This document shows positions 1 through 8,127 of a stretch of DNA of 28,049 nt, piece after piece. The DNA is from Candidatus Terraquivivens yellowstonensis (GTDB lineage: Archaea > Thermoproteota > Nitrososphaeria_A > Caldarchaeales > Wolframiiraptoraceae), in NCBI GenBank assembly GCA_023539445.1, contig JAKCEW010000011.1, forward strand, positions 1 through 28,049, read 5' to 3'. A program made the translations under genes and the position numbers. Position 1 is the first letter of the stretch; the number at the start of each line of letters is the position of its first letter. The notes under the pieces are model-generated. The model saw only the letters and a program-made list of their open reading frames with translations, was not told where the DNA came from and did no database searches.

Positions 1-1
1 C

Positions 2-745
2 GGCACCGAGCTCTTGATTTATCACACGGATAGAGTCTCCTCCTTTGATGTTGTTGGTGCACTCTTCGCCGTATTAGATCTCGAAAAATCCCCAAAGATT
101 AGCAACATCAAGACCGGCGACTTGATAGTCGGCCTCAGGAGCGATGGTAGAGCAGTTTACGAACATAAAGAAAACAGCGGGATAATGTGTAATGGAATAA
201 GCCTCGCAAGACACGTCCTCCTGAAACAAGAATATTATCAACGCTACCCAGAGATCGGAGAGCCTGAAATCGCGGAGAAATATTGTGGAAGGTTTTCGCT
301 TGATAGCTTCATAGACGAACTAGACATGACACTCGCAGGCGCGCTCCTATCTCCAACCAGAATCTACGCACCGGTCGTGGCCGAAATAATCATGAGAAAT
401 CCGGAAGGAGTTAAGGCTATGTGTCATAACACTGGTGGAGGATTAACGAAGATAAAGAGAATCGGAAAGGGGATAAGATACGTTAAGAATAACCTCCCGG
501 AACCTAGCCCAATATTTAAGTTAATCCAGAGAGAGGGAGGGGTCCCATGGAAAGAGATGTATGAGACATTCAATATGGGAATAGGGTTCGAGGTCATAGT
601 CGAGAAGGGTCATGAGGATGAGATAATCCAGATAGCAGAAAAATATAAGGTAACATCACAAGTCATCGGGAGAATAGAATCCGCGGAAAAATCAACCAAC
701 GAAGTTGTAATAAAAAGTAAACATGACACATTCATCTACTACTAA
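2..745 (+). CDS. purM: Phosphoribosylformylglycinamidine cyclo-ligase (AIR synthase), 5'-truncated
   Basis: The product closes the imidazole ring of FGAM to give AIR, with ATP hydrolysis, in cytosolic purine synthesis. About 247 residues are present and the frame runs off the left edge, so the N-terminal domain is incomplete. The visible part has the PurM order: a GD-hydrophobic-GL segment followed by a NGISLARHVLL helix (archaeal equivalent of the NGFSLVR helix), the CHNTGGGLTKIKR segment, and near the C-terminus MYETFNMGIGFEV, a hallmark of the C-terminal AIRS domain. An internal TTG occurs at 14, but the reading frame is continuous upstream of it, so that is not taken as the start. The gene ends convergently with the corrinoid reactivase. 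Family assignment is firm; the true start lies outside the window. Confidence 0.9.
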   Translation, partial: GTELLIYHTDRVSSFDVVGALFAVLDLEKSPKISNIKTGDLIVGLRSDGRAVYEHKENSGIMCNGISLARHVLLKQEYYQRYPEIGEPEIAEKYCGRFSLDSFIDELDMTLAGALLSPTRIYAPVVAEIIMRNPEGVKAMCHNTGGGLTKIKRIGKGIRYVKNNLPEPSPIFKLIQREGGVPWKEMYETFNMGIGFEVIVEKGHEDEIIQIAEKYKVTSQVIGRIESAEKSTNEVVIKSKHDTFIYY

Positions 746-794
746 ACTTGTGGCAAACCTCATTGGTGTTGTTAGATTTGTCACATATTTAGGC

Positions 795-809
795 CAAAAA
801 CGGTTTTTG
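795..809. terminator. Palindrome between convergent genes, possible terminator
   Basis: A short perfect inverted repeat, CAAAAAC followed almost directly by GTTTTTG, lies in the 94-base gap where purM and the reactivase gene converge. Each strand offers a run of five T. It could end transcripts from both sides, but it has almost no loop and may be chance AT-rich sequence. Confidence 0.25.
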
Positions 810-839
810 AATATGAAGGGGCCCAATGTTTCAGAACCT

Positions 840-2645
840 TCAAATACGGTCTGAGAAAGGGATCGATTTGAGGAATTCCTTCTGAAAATCTGGCTCAGCA
901 GCCAGTTCGATATGTTCGATCTTCTGAGCTAACTCATAGGCTAAGCTCCTCAAAGACTTGGATAAGAGCATTGCCCTAGCTCCAGCACCTGCAGAATTCC
1001 CGACGAGTCTTATACGAGAAACATCGATATCCGGATAGAGTCCCAAGGTCCTCGCCGATAGAGGATTCGTAAAGAAGCCGAAGGCCCCTGCAATGTAAAG
1101 CCTCCTAATATCCGAGGGGTTAACTCCGAGTCTCTTCATCAAAATGTTCACCCCAGTCCTTATCGCTGCCTTCGCGAGCTGAATTTCACGAATGTCCTTC
1201 TGGGTGAAGACTATGTCCTCACCCGTCGCGGTATTTTCGCCGTACTCGATCACGAACTCCAAGTATCCATCCTTTCCCATCCTAACACGATCAGTCAGCT
1301 CTCTTAATCTTCCAGACTCGTCTATTATTCTTGCTGAAAGGAGTTCTGCAACTACATCCACAACTGCGGATCCTGTGAGGCCAATGGGTCTCGTACCCCC
1401 TATCACCGTGTATTTCACTTCACCATTTGATGAGATCTCTATCCTATCTATTGCTCCTCTCGCGGCTCTCATGCCGTGGGTTATATGAGCACCCTCGAAT
1501 GCAGGGCCGGATGCTGTTGAACATGCAAGGAATTTGTCACCTTTTTTCAGAACGATCTCAGTGTTGGTCCCGATGTCTATCAGCATTTCAGGATCGTCTC
1601 CCCTGAACATTCCGGTCGCGATTATATCGGCGAGCACGTCGGACCCTATGTAACCAGCGATAATTGGGGGAATGAATACCATCGCTTCGGGATTCCCTAA
1701 GAGTTCGAGTTCGCATGCCTTAACATTCATAGGGGACCTTGTAACTGGAGTGTACGGAAAGTATGCAAGAGTTTTCGGTTCGAGCCCTAGAAGAAAGTGT
1801 TGCATCGCGGTATTCCCAACAAGGACGAACTCGTATACGTTCTCGGTTATGGATCGTGTTGCATCGCAGACCGTCGTAATCAACTTGTTCAAGCAATCAA
1901 TAATCTTTGTCCTAAGCTCCTCAACACCGTTCCTTAACGCATAGTCTATCCTTGAGACCACATCTTCACCGTATGCTATCTGCGGGTTTAGATCGGATGC
2001 GACGGCAAGAAGTGCTCCACTTTTTAGATCGACCAGATACCCTGCAACCTTTGTCGTTCCTATGTCTGCTGCGAATCCTAACGGCCTGGACTCGTCACGT
2101 ACATCAATCACTTCATCGTTGTAGACCACCAGCTCCTTCTCCGATTCAGAACCCGAGAACTTCGAAATTTTCCTCAAGGCTGTGAGCCGGAATGAAAATT
2201 CTCGTGGTAAATTCTCGACGATAGAGCCGTAAGCCCTCGCAGGGATCTTGACCCTTAAGCACGTGATTGCTGGATCGAACCGCTCCTCTAGTATCTCGCC
2301 TTCGACAAGAAGCGAGTGTTCCTCGAGCCTGCTCTCAGATGGGACAAAGACCGTCACCTCACCTTCTCTGACTATCCTGCACCTGCAAGCAAGCCTGTAT
2401 CCTTCTTGAATCCTCCTCGTTCCGATCACAAAGAATTCATTATCTGTAGGATCCGAGAGTTTATCCTTACCTTCAATTATCTTCACGAGGCACTTGCCAC
2501 ATAACGCTTTCCCGCCACAGGGTCCAGCCAAATCAACGTTAGCCCTACGGGCTAGCTCAAGTAAACCCTCTCCTAAACTCGCATCAACCCTCTTCTCATC
2601 GGGTAGAAATCTTACCTGCGGCATGACGACATTCTTTAAACTCAC
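840..2645 (-). CDS. RACo-like [2Fe-2S] ASKHA ATPase, reductive activator of corrinoid proteins
   Basis: Corrinoid methyltransferase systems lose activity when Co(I) oxidises to Co(II). RACo-type proteins reduce it back at the expense of ATP. The N-terminal ~90 residues form a plant-type [2Fe-2S] ferredoxin domain with C43, C49 and C52 (GPCGGKALCGKC) and a distal cysteine pair at 87/89. The long C-terminal part is the ASKHA ATPase fold with GFAADIGTTKVAGY (about residue 190) and a second phosphate-binding segment EMLIDIGTNTEIVL. At 601 residues the length fits the RACo/DUF4445 family. Methanogen methylamine systems instead use RamA, which carries C-terminal [4Fe-4S] ferredoxin motifs. The start is GTG; Met8 (ATG, first base 2624) is a good alternative because the ferredoxin fold begins just after it. 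Its divergent neighbour is the corrinoid protein it presumably reactivates. Confidence 0.85.
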   Translation of the reverse strand: MSLKNVVMPQVRFLPDEKRVDASLGEGLLELARRANVDLAGPCGGKALCGKCLVKIIEGKDKLSDPTDNEFFVIGTRRIQEGYRLACRCRIVREGEVTVFVPSESRLEEHSLLVEGEILEERFDPAITCLRVKIPARAYGSIVENLPREFSFRLTALRKISKFSGSESEKELVVYNDEVIDVRDESRPLGFAADIGTTKVAGYLVDLKSGALLAVASDLNPQIAYGEDVVSRIDYALRNGVEELRTKIIDCLNKLITTVCDATRSITENVYEFVLVGNTAMQHFLLGLEPKTLAYFPYTPVTRSPMNVKACELELLGNPEAMVFIPPIIAGYIGSDVLADIIATGMFRGDDPEMLIDIGTNTEIVLKKGDKFLACSTASGPAFEGAHITHGMRAARGAIDRIEISSNGEVKYTVIGGTRPIGLTGSAVVDVVAELLSARIIDESGRLRELTDRVRMGKDGYLEFVIEYGENTATGEDIVFTQKDIREIQLAKAAIRTGVNILMKRLGVNPSDIRRLYIAGAFGFFTNPLSARTLGLYPDIDVSRIRLVGNSAGAGARAMLLSKSLRSLAYELAQKIEHIELAAEPDFQKEFLKSIPFSDRI

Positions 2646-2689
2646 TGAAAGTTAAAAAACTTATATCCGCATGAAGTTAATGTGATCGT
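2646..2689. promoter_or_regulatory. Compact bidirectional promoter of the methyltransferase locus
   Basis: Only 44 bases separate the reactivase start from the corrinoid-protein start, so both promoters must overlap here. An AT-rich core TTAAAAAAC gives a TATA-like element for the plus strand and the adjoining TTATAT gives one for the minus strand. The core sits in a small inverted repeat AAGTT-AAAA-AACTT (2649-2662), and AAGTTAA recurs 25 bases on (2674-2680). The repeats may bind a regulator acting on both transcripts. Confidence 0.45.
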
Positions 2690-3370
2690 ATGCTGTCGGA
2701 ATATCTCGAAAAGCTGAAGGTTGCGGTAATTGAGGGAAATGCTGAGCAGGCGAGGGAGGCCGCGATAGCCCTAAAGGAGGCAGGGATGTCTCCACTAGAA
2801 ATAGTGAACGCCGCGATAAAACCAGCGATGGATGAGATGGGTAAAAGATACGAGAGGCTCGAGGTATTCCTCCCGGACTTGGTCCTTGCAGGAGAGGCGG
2901 CCCAAGAAGCCTTAAATGTGATACTTCCGAAGGAAGGCGCGGAGTCGCTTATTAAGGCGAAAGTCGTGATCGGGACGATCTACGGTGATATACATGACAT
3001 TGGTAAGAACATAGTTGCCGCTATGCTGAGCGCGAACGGATACAAGGTGATAGACCTTGGGAACGACGTACCGGCGGAGAAGTTCGTTGAAGTCGCTAAG
3101 AAGGAAAGCGCGAAGATCATAGGAATCTCGTGTCTGCTCACCCCGTCCATGTATTATATGAGGGACGTGATAAAGAGGCTCGAGGAAGAAAATCTCCGGA
3201 AGAACTTCTATGTAATTATCGGAGGGGCAGCAGTTTATCCAGAATGGGCAAAGGAGATAGGTGCGGATGGTTGGGCAAAGGATGCCGAGAGAGCTGTCGA
3301 ACTTTGTGACATGCTCGTCGAAAAGGGCGAGGAGGTCCCCAAACCGATAATCCTTGGGGAGTGGCGCTAA
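2690..3370 (+). CDS. Corrinoid protein of a methyltransferase system (MtaC/MtmC/MtbC family)
   Basis: This small cytosolic protein carries the cobamide that shuttles methyl groups from substrate methyltransferases to an acceptor. Residues 1-85 form the helical B12-binding-2 cap domain. From about residue 90 comes the Rossmann-like B12-binding domain with the GDIHDIGKN signature, in which His102 is the lower axial cobalt ligand (DxHxxG), followed by the conserved SCLLTPSMYYM and IIGGAAVYPEWAKEIGADGW segments. The 226-residue length matches MtmC/MtaC proteins. It starts at ATG and is the first gene of a three-gene operon with two different methyltransferases downstream, so it is probably the common methyl carrier for both. 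Which family name is best cannot be decided by eye. Confidence 0.9.
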   Translation: MLSEYLEKLKVAVIEGNAEQAREAAIALKEAGMSPLEIVNAAIKPAMDEMGKRYERLEVFLPDLVLAGEAAQEALNVILPKEGAESLIKAKVVIGTIYGDIHDIGKNIVAAMLSANGYKVIDLGNDVPAEKFVEVAKKESAKIIGISCLLTPSMYYMRDVIKRLEEENLRKNFYVIIGGAAVYPEWAKEIGADGWAKDAERAVELCDMLVEKGEEVPKPIILGEWR

Positions 3371-3386
3371 AGGGGGAATTTTGTGG

Positions 3387-4769
3387 ATGGACCTCTTGTT
3401 CAACATCCTCGACAAAACTCTAACTGGCCCACCAATTGAGAAACGGGAGTTTGAGTTTAAGCTGGTCCCGAAACTTACGAAAGAAGTCCTTAAGGAATTC
3501 GGTCTAGAAAAAACTTATGATCCGAACAATCCAATAAACACAGACCTAACCCTTGCAAAAGACTTCTACCATGCTGGATACGAGCTCGCGCTGAGGCTTG
3601 GAATGTTCTGCCCTGACACGAAGAGGAGGGTTATCTTCACGGATGAGGAACTAAAGGAGTCACTGAGGGACGTCCCTACCGAAGTAACTCTCGGCTATGG
3701 GAAGGATAAAGTCACGATAAGAAGCAGAGTCCCGGAAGACGGGAAACCCCCCGTCGCAGAAGGCTCGGCTCTCGGACTCTCAGTCAGCGAAGAGTACTTC
3801 ATACCGCTTTGCATGGCGATAGCGCAGTATAAAGTTATTGACATAATTCTCGCTCCGACACTCGACATGATAAACGGGCGTGAGATTAGGGCAAGAACTC
3901 CCTATGAGACTATCATGGGGATGTATGAGGCGAAGTACGTCAAGGAAGCGCTCAGAAGGATCGGAAGGCCTGGAATGCCGTTACATGGTGTTGAGGGCGC
4001 GCCAACAGAATACGGATACTTCTCCGGATTCCTATGGGGCGGGTTCGAACCTGACAGGACGATAGGGATAGCCCTAATACCGGAGCCGATTTCACTTCCT
4101 TACCAGATACTACATAGAACGGTTGTCAACCATCTCATCGGATCTCCACTCGAGGCAGGGCACATGCTCAGCATAGGTGGATACTTCGGGCCTCCAGAGG
4201 GGGCTGTTGTAGGAGCAGTCGCGGCCCAAATACTCCAAGTCGCATCCATGTTCCCAACGGTCGTCGAGAGTACAATCCTTGACGCAAGGTACTCAGTGAA
4301 TACGAATAGGGAGGCCTTATGGGCAACAAGCACGAGTATGCAGGCGAGAACCCTCGGTAATAAGGTCATGAATCTTGGGATAACTAGCCAGATCAGCGGA
4401 CCTTGCACCGATATGCTTTTGTACGAGACGACGACGATAGCGATTGCGGATTCCGTTTCTGGTGTTGCAATAGAGATTGGGACAAGACCTACTGGGTGTA
4501 GATACAAGAATTACGCGAGCGGGCTTGAGAACAAATTCTTCGCAGAGGTCTTGAAATCCTCTGCGAAGCATCTCAAGCTTTCCGACGCGAATGAGATAGT
4601 CAAAGCGATCCTTCCAAAGTACGAGGACAAGTTGAAAAACCCACCCAAAGGTAAGAGCTTTCCCGAGTGCACAGACCTTAAGACGCTCCAGCCTGCGAGA
4701 GAATGGCTTGAAATATACGAGAGAGTTTGGAAGGAGCTTGAGGATTTGGGGCTTCCAAGGTGGAAATGA
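3387..4769 (+). CDS. MtmB-family methyltransferase with Tyr in place of pyrrolysine
   Basis: MtmB moves the methyl group of monomethylamine to its corrinoid protein using pyrrolysine at residue 202. This 460-residue protein aligns with MtmB (458 residues) throughout: the INTDL...AGYELALRLGMFCPDT region, GYGKD, TPYET, GRPGM, GGYFG, SGPCTDM and the C-terminal KGKSFPEC...WLEIYERVWKELEDLGL. From GRPGM the alignment is ungapped up to the catalytic position, where MtmB reads TSLSA-Pyl-G and this protein reads GAPTE-Tyr209-G. The codon at 4011-4013 is TAC and there is no internal TAG. ATG 3387 is preferred over an upstream TTG at 3354 because a purine-rich AGGGGGAA lies 8 bases before it and the length then fits. 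Without pyrrolysine it probably does not use methylamine, and its substrate is unknown. The family assignment is firm. Confidence 0.85.
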   Translation: MDLLFNILDKTLTGPPIEKREFEFKLVPKLTKEVLKEFGLEKTYDPNNPINTDLTLAKDFYHAGYELALRLGMFCPDTKRRVIFTDEELKESLRDVPTEVTLGYGKDKVTIRSRVPEDGKPPVAEGSALGLSVSEEYFIPLCMAIAQYKVIDIILAPTLDMINGREIRARTPYETIMGMYEAKYVKEALRRIGRPGMPLHGVEGAPTEYGYFSGFLWGGFEPDRTIGIALIPEPISLPYQILHRTVVNHLIGSPLEAGHMLSIGGYFGPPEGAVVGAVAAQILQVASMFPTVVESTILDARYSVNTNREALWATSTSMQARTLGNKVMNLGITSQISGPCTDMLLYETTTIAIADSVSGVAIEIGTRPTGCRYKNYASGLENKFFAEVLKSSAKHLKLSDANEIVKAILPKYEDKLKNPPKGKSFPECTDLKTLQPAREWLEIYERVWKELEDLGLPRWK

Positions 4770-6128
4770 TTGCGCTTCGACCATTTAGCGTACAAAGAGC
4801 CGGACGACTTGGTATTCGGGTTCGCAAAGTATCCGCTGAGATACGGTCTAGGGCTCACAGTCGGTGATGGGAAGGTCGTACCTGAAGTAAAGTATTTGCT
4901 TAAGCCAGGCCTCGAACGGAGTCCGGAAACTTTTATCGAGGAATACAAGAAGACGACTGTCTCGATAATGGAAAGAGCAGCAAATCTTGGATTTTACGAT
5001 GTCCAGCTAGAGACAGAATTCGTCGAGCCGATGACTGTGAACCCGAAGCTCGGAGCGTTAGTCATCGAGGCTCAGAAGACAATCATGGATGATTATCATA
5101 AGAAATTTGGGATAAGGACGGCGCTTAGAGCGACAATCGCTGATGTCAGGAGGTTCGGTGAGGGTCTACGCGCTGGTAATCACTTCGAGCTTATGATGCG
5201 ATCTTTCGAAGAGGCGGCCCGCGCAGGGGCTGACTTGCTCTCGATTGAATCAAGAGGGGGGCAAGAGGTCTTCTCATACTCAATTATCAGGAATGATTTA
5301 CTGGGCATACTGTTCTCGCTTGGAATCCTTGCGCCACGGGATGTCAGATTTCTCTGGAGTGAGATCGTGAAAGTCTCGGGAAATGCAATACCTGCGGGAG
5401 ATACTGCCTGCGCATTGGCAAACAGTGCAATGGTTCTTGCGGATGGATTGGTCGCTAGGAAGATACCACATGTCTTAGCGGCTGTTATAAGGGCGATGTC
5501 TGCTGTGAGGACGCTCGCATGTTACGAAGAAGGGGCTAAGGGTCCTGGAAAAGATTGCGCCTACGAGAACGTAATCGTTAAGACGATAACCGGGTATCCG
5601 ATGAGCATGGAGGGGAAGACCTCTGCATTCGCGCACTCAAGCTTAGTTGGGAATATCTCGGCTACAGTTTGTGACCTTTGGTCAAACGAGACGATAGCCG
5701 TAGACGATACGTTCGGAGGTAAGACGTCTGCGATAATATTCGAGATGCTCGGATATGATACATTGCTCATGAACACCTCGATAAGGTCAGGTAGGGAGAA
5801 GATTCTCAGGGACATGCTCGTCGAGTCGGACAGGTACCGCGATCCCCAAGCATTAATCTTAGCCCCAGATTCCGCTTTCATGATTGCAAAGAAAATAATA
5901 GCGGAGAGGGGGGACTACTGGAGATGCCTCGAGGCCGCCTTGGAAGCTGTGAAGATAATTGAGGATAACATGGATAGGCTTGCGTTACCCGATGCCGAAA
6001 AGAGGCAACTCCATTTGATCAAGAACTTCTTTGAAAACGCACCTGACGAGGATAGATTGATCGAAGAATCTATTAAGCGGTACAAAGACAAGGTCAGAGA
6101 CTTCAAACCTTCAAACTACGAGCTCTGA
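4770..6128 (+). CDS. mtaB: Methanol:corrinoid methyltransferase
   Basis: MtaB is a zinc TIM-barrel enzyme that activates methanol and transfers its methyl group to Co(I) of the partner corrinoid protein. The 452 residues align end to end with Methanosarcina MtaB: DHLAYKEPDDLVFGFAKYP at the start, PEVKYLLKPG, ERAANLGF, LETEFVEPMTVNP, SIESRGGQEVF, AGDTACALANSAM, GPGKDCAYENVI and a C-terminal IKRYKDKVRDFKPSNY. The zinc ligands are present: Glu160, Cys214 and Cys263, corresponding to Glu164, Cys220 and Cys269 in M. barkeri. The start is TTG directly after the stop of the MtmB-like gene, implying translational coupling. An ATG at 4766 is out of frame. Its stop abuts that of the convergent ABC permease with no gap. 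Methanol as substrate is likely; another small alcohol or methyl ether is possible. Confidence 0.9.
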   Translation: MRFDHLAYKEPDDLVFGFAKYPLRYGLGLTVGDGKVVPEVKYLLKPGLERSPETFIEEYKKTTVSIMERAANLGFYDVQLETEFVEPMTVNPKLGALVIEAQKTIMDDYHKKFGIRTALRATIADVRRFGEGLRAGNHFELMMRSFEEAARAGADLLSIESRGGQEVFSYSIIRNDLLGILFSLGILAPRDVRFLWSEIVKVSGNAIPAGDTACALANSAMVLADGLVARKIPHVLAAVIRAMSAVRTLACYEEGAKGPGKDCAYENVIVKTITGYPMSMEGKTSAFAHSSLVGNISATVCDLWSNETIAVDDTFGGKTSAIIFEMLGYDTLLMNTSIRSGREKILRDMLVESDRYRDPQALILAPDSAFMIAKKIIAERGDYWRCLEAALEAVKIIEDNMDRLALPDAEKRQLHLIKNFFENAPDEDRLIEESIKRYKDKVRDFKPSNYEL

Positions 6129-7064
6129 TCACCTTTGTCTCTTGTAGGATCTGGCGAGCGCGGCTGGACCCCTAACCTTCCTGCCGAGTGCGAGAAGGAC
6201 TATTATCGTGAATAGGTAGGGGAGCATTAGGGCAAGCTGTGGAGGGATATATGTTAAGCCGAGTGCCTGTATCCTAAGCTGAAGGGCATCAACCATGCTG
6301 AAAAAGAATGATGCCGCGATGAGCAGCATCGGGTTCCACCTCGCCAGAATCACGAGGGCTATCGCAACGTAACCCCTTCCTTGAGTCATATTATCGAGGA
6401 ACATGTTGTAGTAACCTATCGAGAGCAAAGAGCCGGCAAGACCGGCTATCGCCCCCTCAGCGAGTAGGAGAGTATACCTCGTGAGGTTCACGTTTATCCC
6501 CAGACTGTCCGCAACTTGGGGATCCTCTCCCATTGCCCTTATCTTAAGACCGATGCCCGTTTTTGAGATAAGCCACCAGCCGAATATGGCAAGGATTATT
6601 GCAAAGTACGTGTGTGGTAGATGCCCGAAGATCAACTTCCCTACAACCGGCATCTCTGAGAGCGCACCCAGGTCGATCGGTTTAAGGGTCTCCTTGATGT
6701 GCGGAGGTATGGGGCTGACATACCAGCCGAATGATGCTCTGTAGAGGTAAGAGGTTATCCCGATCGCTAAGAGGTTCATGGCAAGGCCTGTGACCATCTG
6801 ATTCAACGCTAACGATACTGTAAGTATCGCAAAAAGAGCACAGAATACCATCCCTGAGAGGGCGGCGATAAATGATGCGAGTCCCAGATCCCCATAATAA
6901 TAAGCACCCATGAATGCTGCAAATGCTCCAATGAGCATCGCGCCCTCGACTCCTAGATTAAGGACTCCGCTTCTCTCAACAAGCAACTCGGCAATTCCAG
7001 CTAAAAGGACTGGTGTCATCAGCGATATTGCAGAGAATATCAGGCCGGAGATGTCAATGCTCAA
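6129..7064 (-). CDS. BMP-type ABC transporter permease (NupQ/YufQ-like)
   Basis: This is the second membrane subunit of a branched-chain/simple-sugar superfamily importer of the type that takes up nucleosides and related solutes with a BMP-family binding protein. The 311 residues are strongly hydrophobic with about eight to nine predicted membrane segments. They carry the family signature ERSGVLNLGVEGAMLIGAF near residue 30 and the cytoplasmic coupling stretch KIRAMGEDPQVADSLGIN after the middle of the protein. It starts at TTG and overlaps the upstream permease by 11 bases. It is the last gene of the importer operon and its stop abuts that of the methanol methyltransferase gene on the other strand. 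Confidence 0.85.
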   Translation of the reverse strand: MSIDISGLIFSAISLMTPVLLAGIAELLVERSGVLNLGVEGAMLIGAFAAFMGAYYYGDLGLASFIAALSGMVFCALFAILTVSLALNQMVTGLAMNLLAIGITSYLYRASFGWYVSPIPPHIKETLKPIDLGALSEMPVVGKLIFGHLPHTYFAIILAIFGWWLISKTGIGLKIRAMGEDPQVADSLGINVNLTRYTLLLAEGAIAGLAGSLLSIGYYNMFLDNMTQGRGYVAIALVILARWNPMLLIAASFFFSMVDALQLRIQALGLTYIPPQLALMLPYLFTIIVLLALGRKVRGPAALARSYKRQR

Positions 7065-8127
7065 CCTTTCTCAATCCTCCGATTATTCTATGGATGAGTT
7101 TTTCCTCGAGAAAGTATCCGAGGAGGATGAACAGTATTATGAGGGCCTGAATTATGCCAGCCATACCGACAGGGACCCCGACCATCCTATGCATCGTCGT
7201 GCTTCCGTTCATTATCCCACCGAGGAAGAACGATGTTGCTGCAATCAATAACGGATTTAGATATCCTAGGAGTGCGACCGCTATCCCTGTATAGCCGTAC
7301 GGAGATGTCGGCGGAGATATCTCAAGTCTCATCTTGTGCTGTATCCCAAGGACCTCAACGCCTCCTGCCATTCCAGCCATGAAGCCGCTAACAAGCATCG
7401 CGATTATTATCATGCGCACGCTCTCAATGCCGGCATATTTCGCAGTCTTTTCACCCGAGCCGAGTATTTCGAGCTTCAGGCCGAGTGCGGTCCTCTTCAA
7501 TAAGAACCACATGATGGGGGTCATGATCAAGAACGCGAGTACAACCCCGAAATGTAAACGGGTCCCAGGAACGACTGTTGGAAGCCACATGTTGTCAGGT
7601 ATTGTCGTAGTTTCCGGGAAAAGGGATACGGGGTCTCTGAGTGGCCCGTTAAGTAGGTAGCTGACAAAGTATATCGCTATGTAATTAAATATGAGCGTCG
7701 TTATCACCTCGTTTATTCCGTAAATTGCCCTTAGGATTGCGGGTATAAGTGCCCAGAGTGCACCCGCTATCCCAGAGACTACTATCAATACAGGGAGCGC
7801 TATCGGTGATGGGACTCCGCTTATGTAAAGTGCGAGCGTTGCTGCAACTATGCCTCCTATGTAGAGCTGACCTTCAGCACCTATATTCCAGATTTTTGCA
7901 GAAAACGCGACCGAGAGTCCCAGCGATACGAGAAGTAACGGGGTTGCCCTCACGAAGGTTTCCGGAATCAGCGCTGGTGAGAAACCTCCGTAGAAAAGCC
8001 AGAAAAGGGCTTCGCCAGGATTTTTACCGGAGAGCGTGATTAGCATAGTGCAGAATATAAACGCAAGCCCTATGCTTGACAATGCCAGCAAAGCTCTTAC
8101 GAGATTCACCTGCCGCTCGATGCTCAA
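7054..8127 (-). CDS. BMP-type ABC transporter permease (NupP/YufP-like)
   Basis: This is the first membrane subunit of the importer and pairs with the following permease. It has 357 residues with multiple membrane helices, the NIGAEGQLYIGGI signature of this permease family at about residues 80-95, and the coupling stretch EILGSGEKTAKYAGI that contacts the ATPase. The TTG start overlaps the ATPase stop as TTGA, implying coupled translation. The two permeases begin with the same motif, TTG-AGC-AT(C/T), encoding MSI. The substrate cannot be read from the permease. Confidence 0.85.
   Translation of the reverse strand: MSIERQVNLVRALLALSSIGLAFIFCTMLITLSGKNPGEALFWLFYGGFSPALIPETFVRATPLLLVSLGLSVAFSAKIWNIGAEGQLYIGGIVAATLALYISGVPSPIALPVLIVVSGIAGALWALIPAILRAIYGINEVITTLIFNYIAIYFVSYLLNGPLRDPVSLFPETTTIPDNMWLPTVVPGTRLHFGVVLAFLIMTPIMWFLLKRTALGLKLEILGSGEKTAKYAGIESVRMIIIAMLVSGFMAGMAGGVEVLGIQHKMRLEISPPTSPYGYTGIAVALLGYLNPLLIAATSFFLGGIMNGSTTMHRMVGVPVGMAGIIQALIILFILLGYFLEEKLIHRIIGGLRKVEH

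Noticed and set aside
4041-4056. T-arm-like GGGTTCGAACC
   Set aside because: It lies inside the MtmB-like coding sequence and no other tRNA arms surround it.
3387-4769. Pyrrolysine readthrough in the MtmB-like gene
   Set aside because: The frame has no internal TAG. The aligned site is TAC, so no amber decoding is needed.
4100-4948. Long minus-strand frames opposite the methyltransferase genes
   Set aside because: They are antisense shadows of two firmly identified plus-strand genes, with no promoter or ribosome-binding site of their own.
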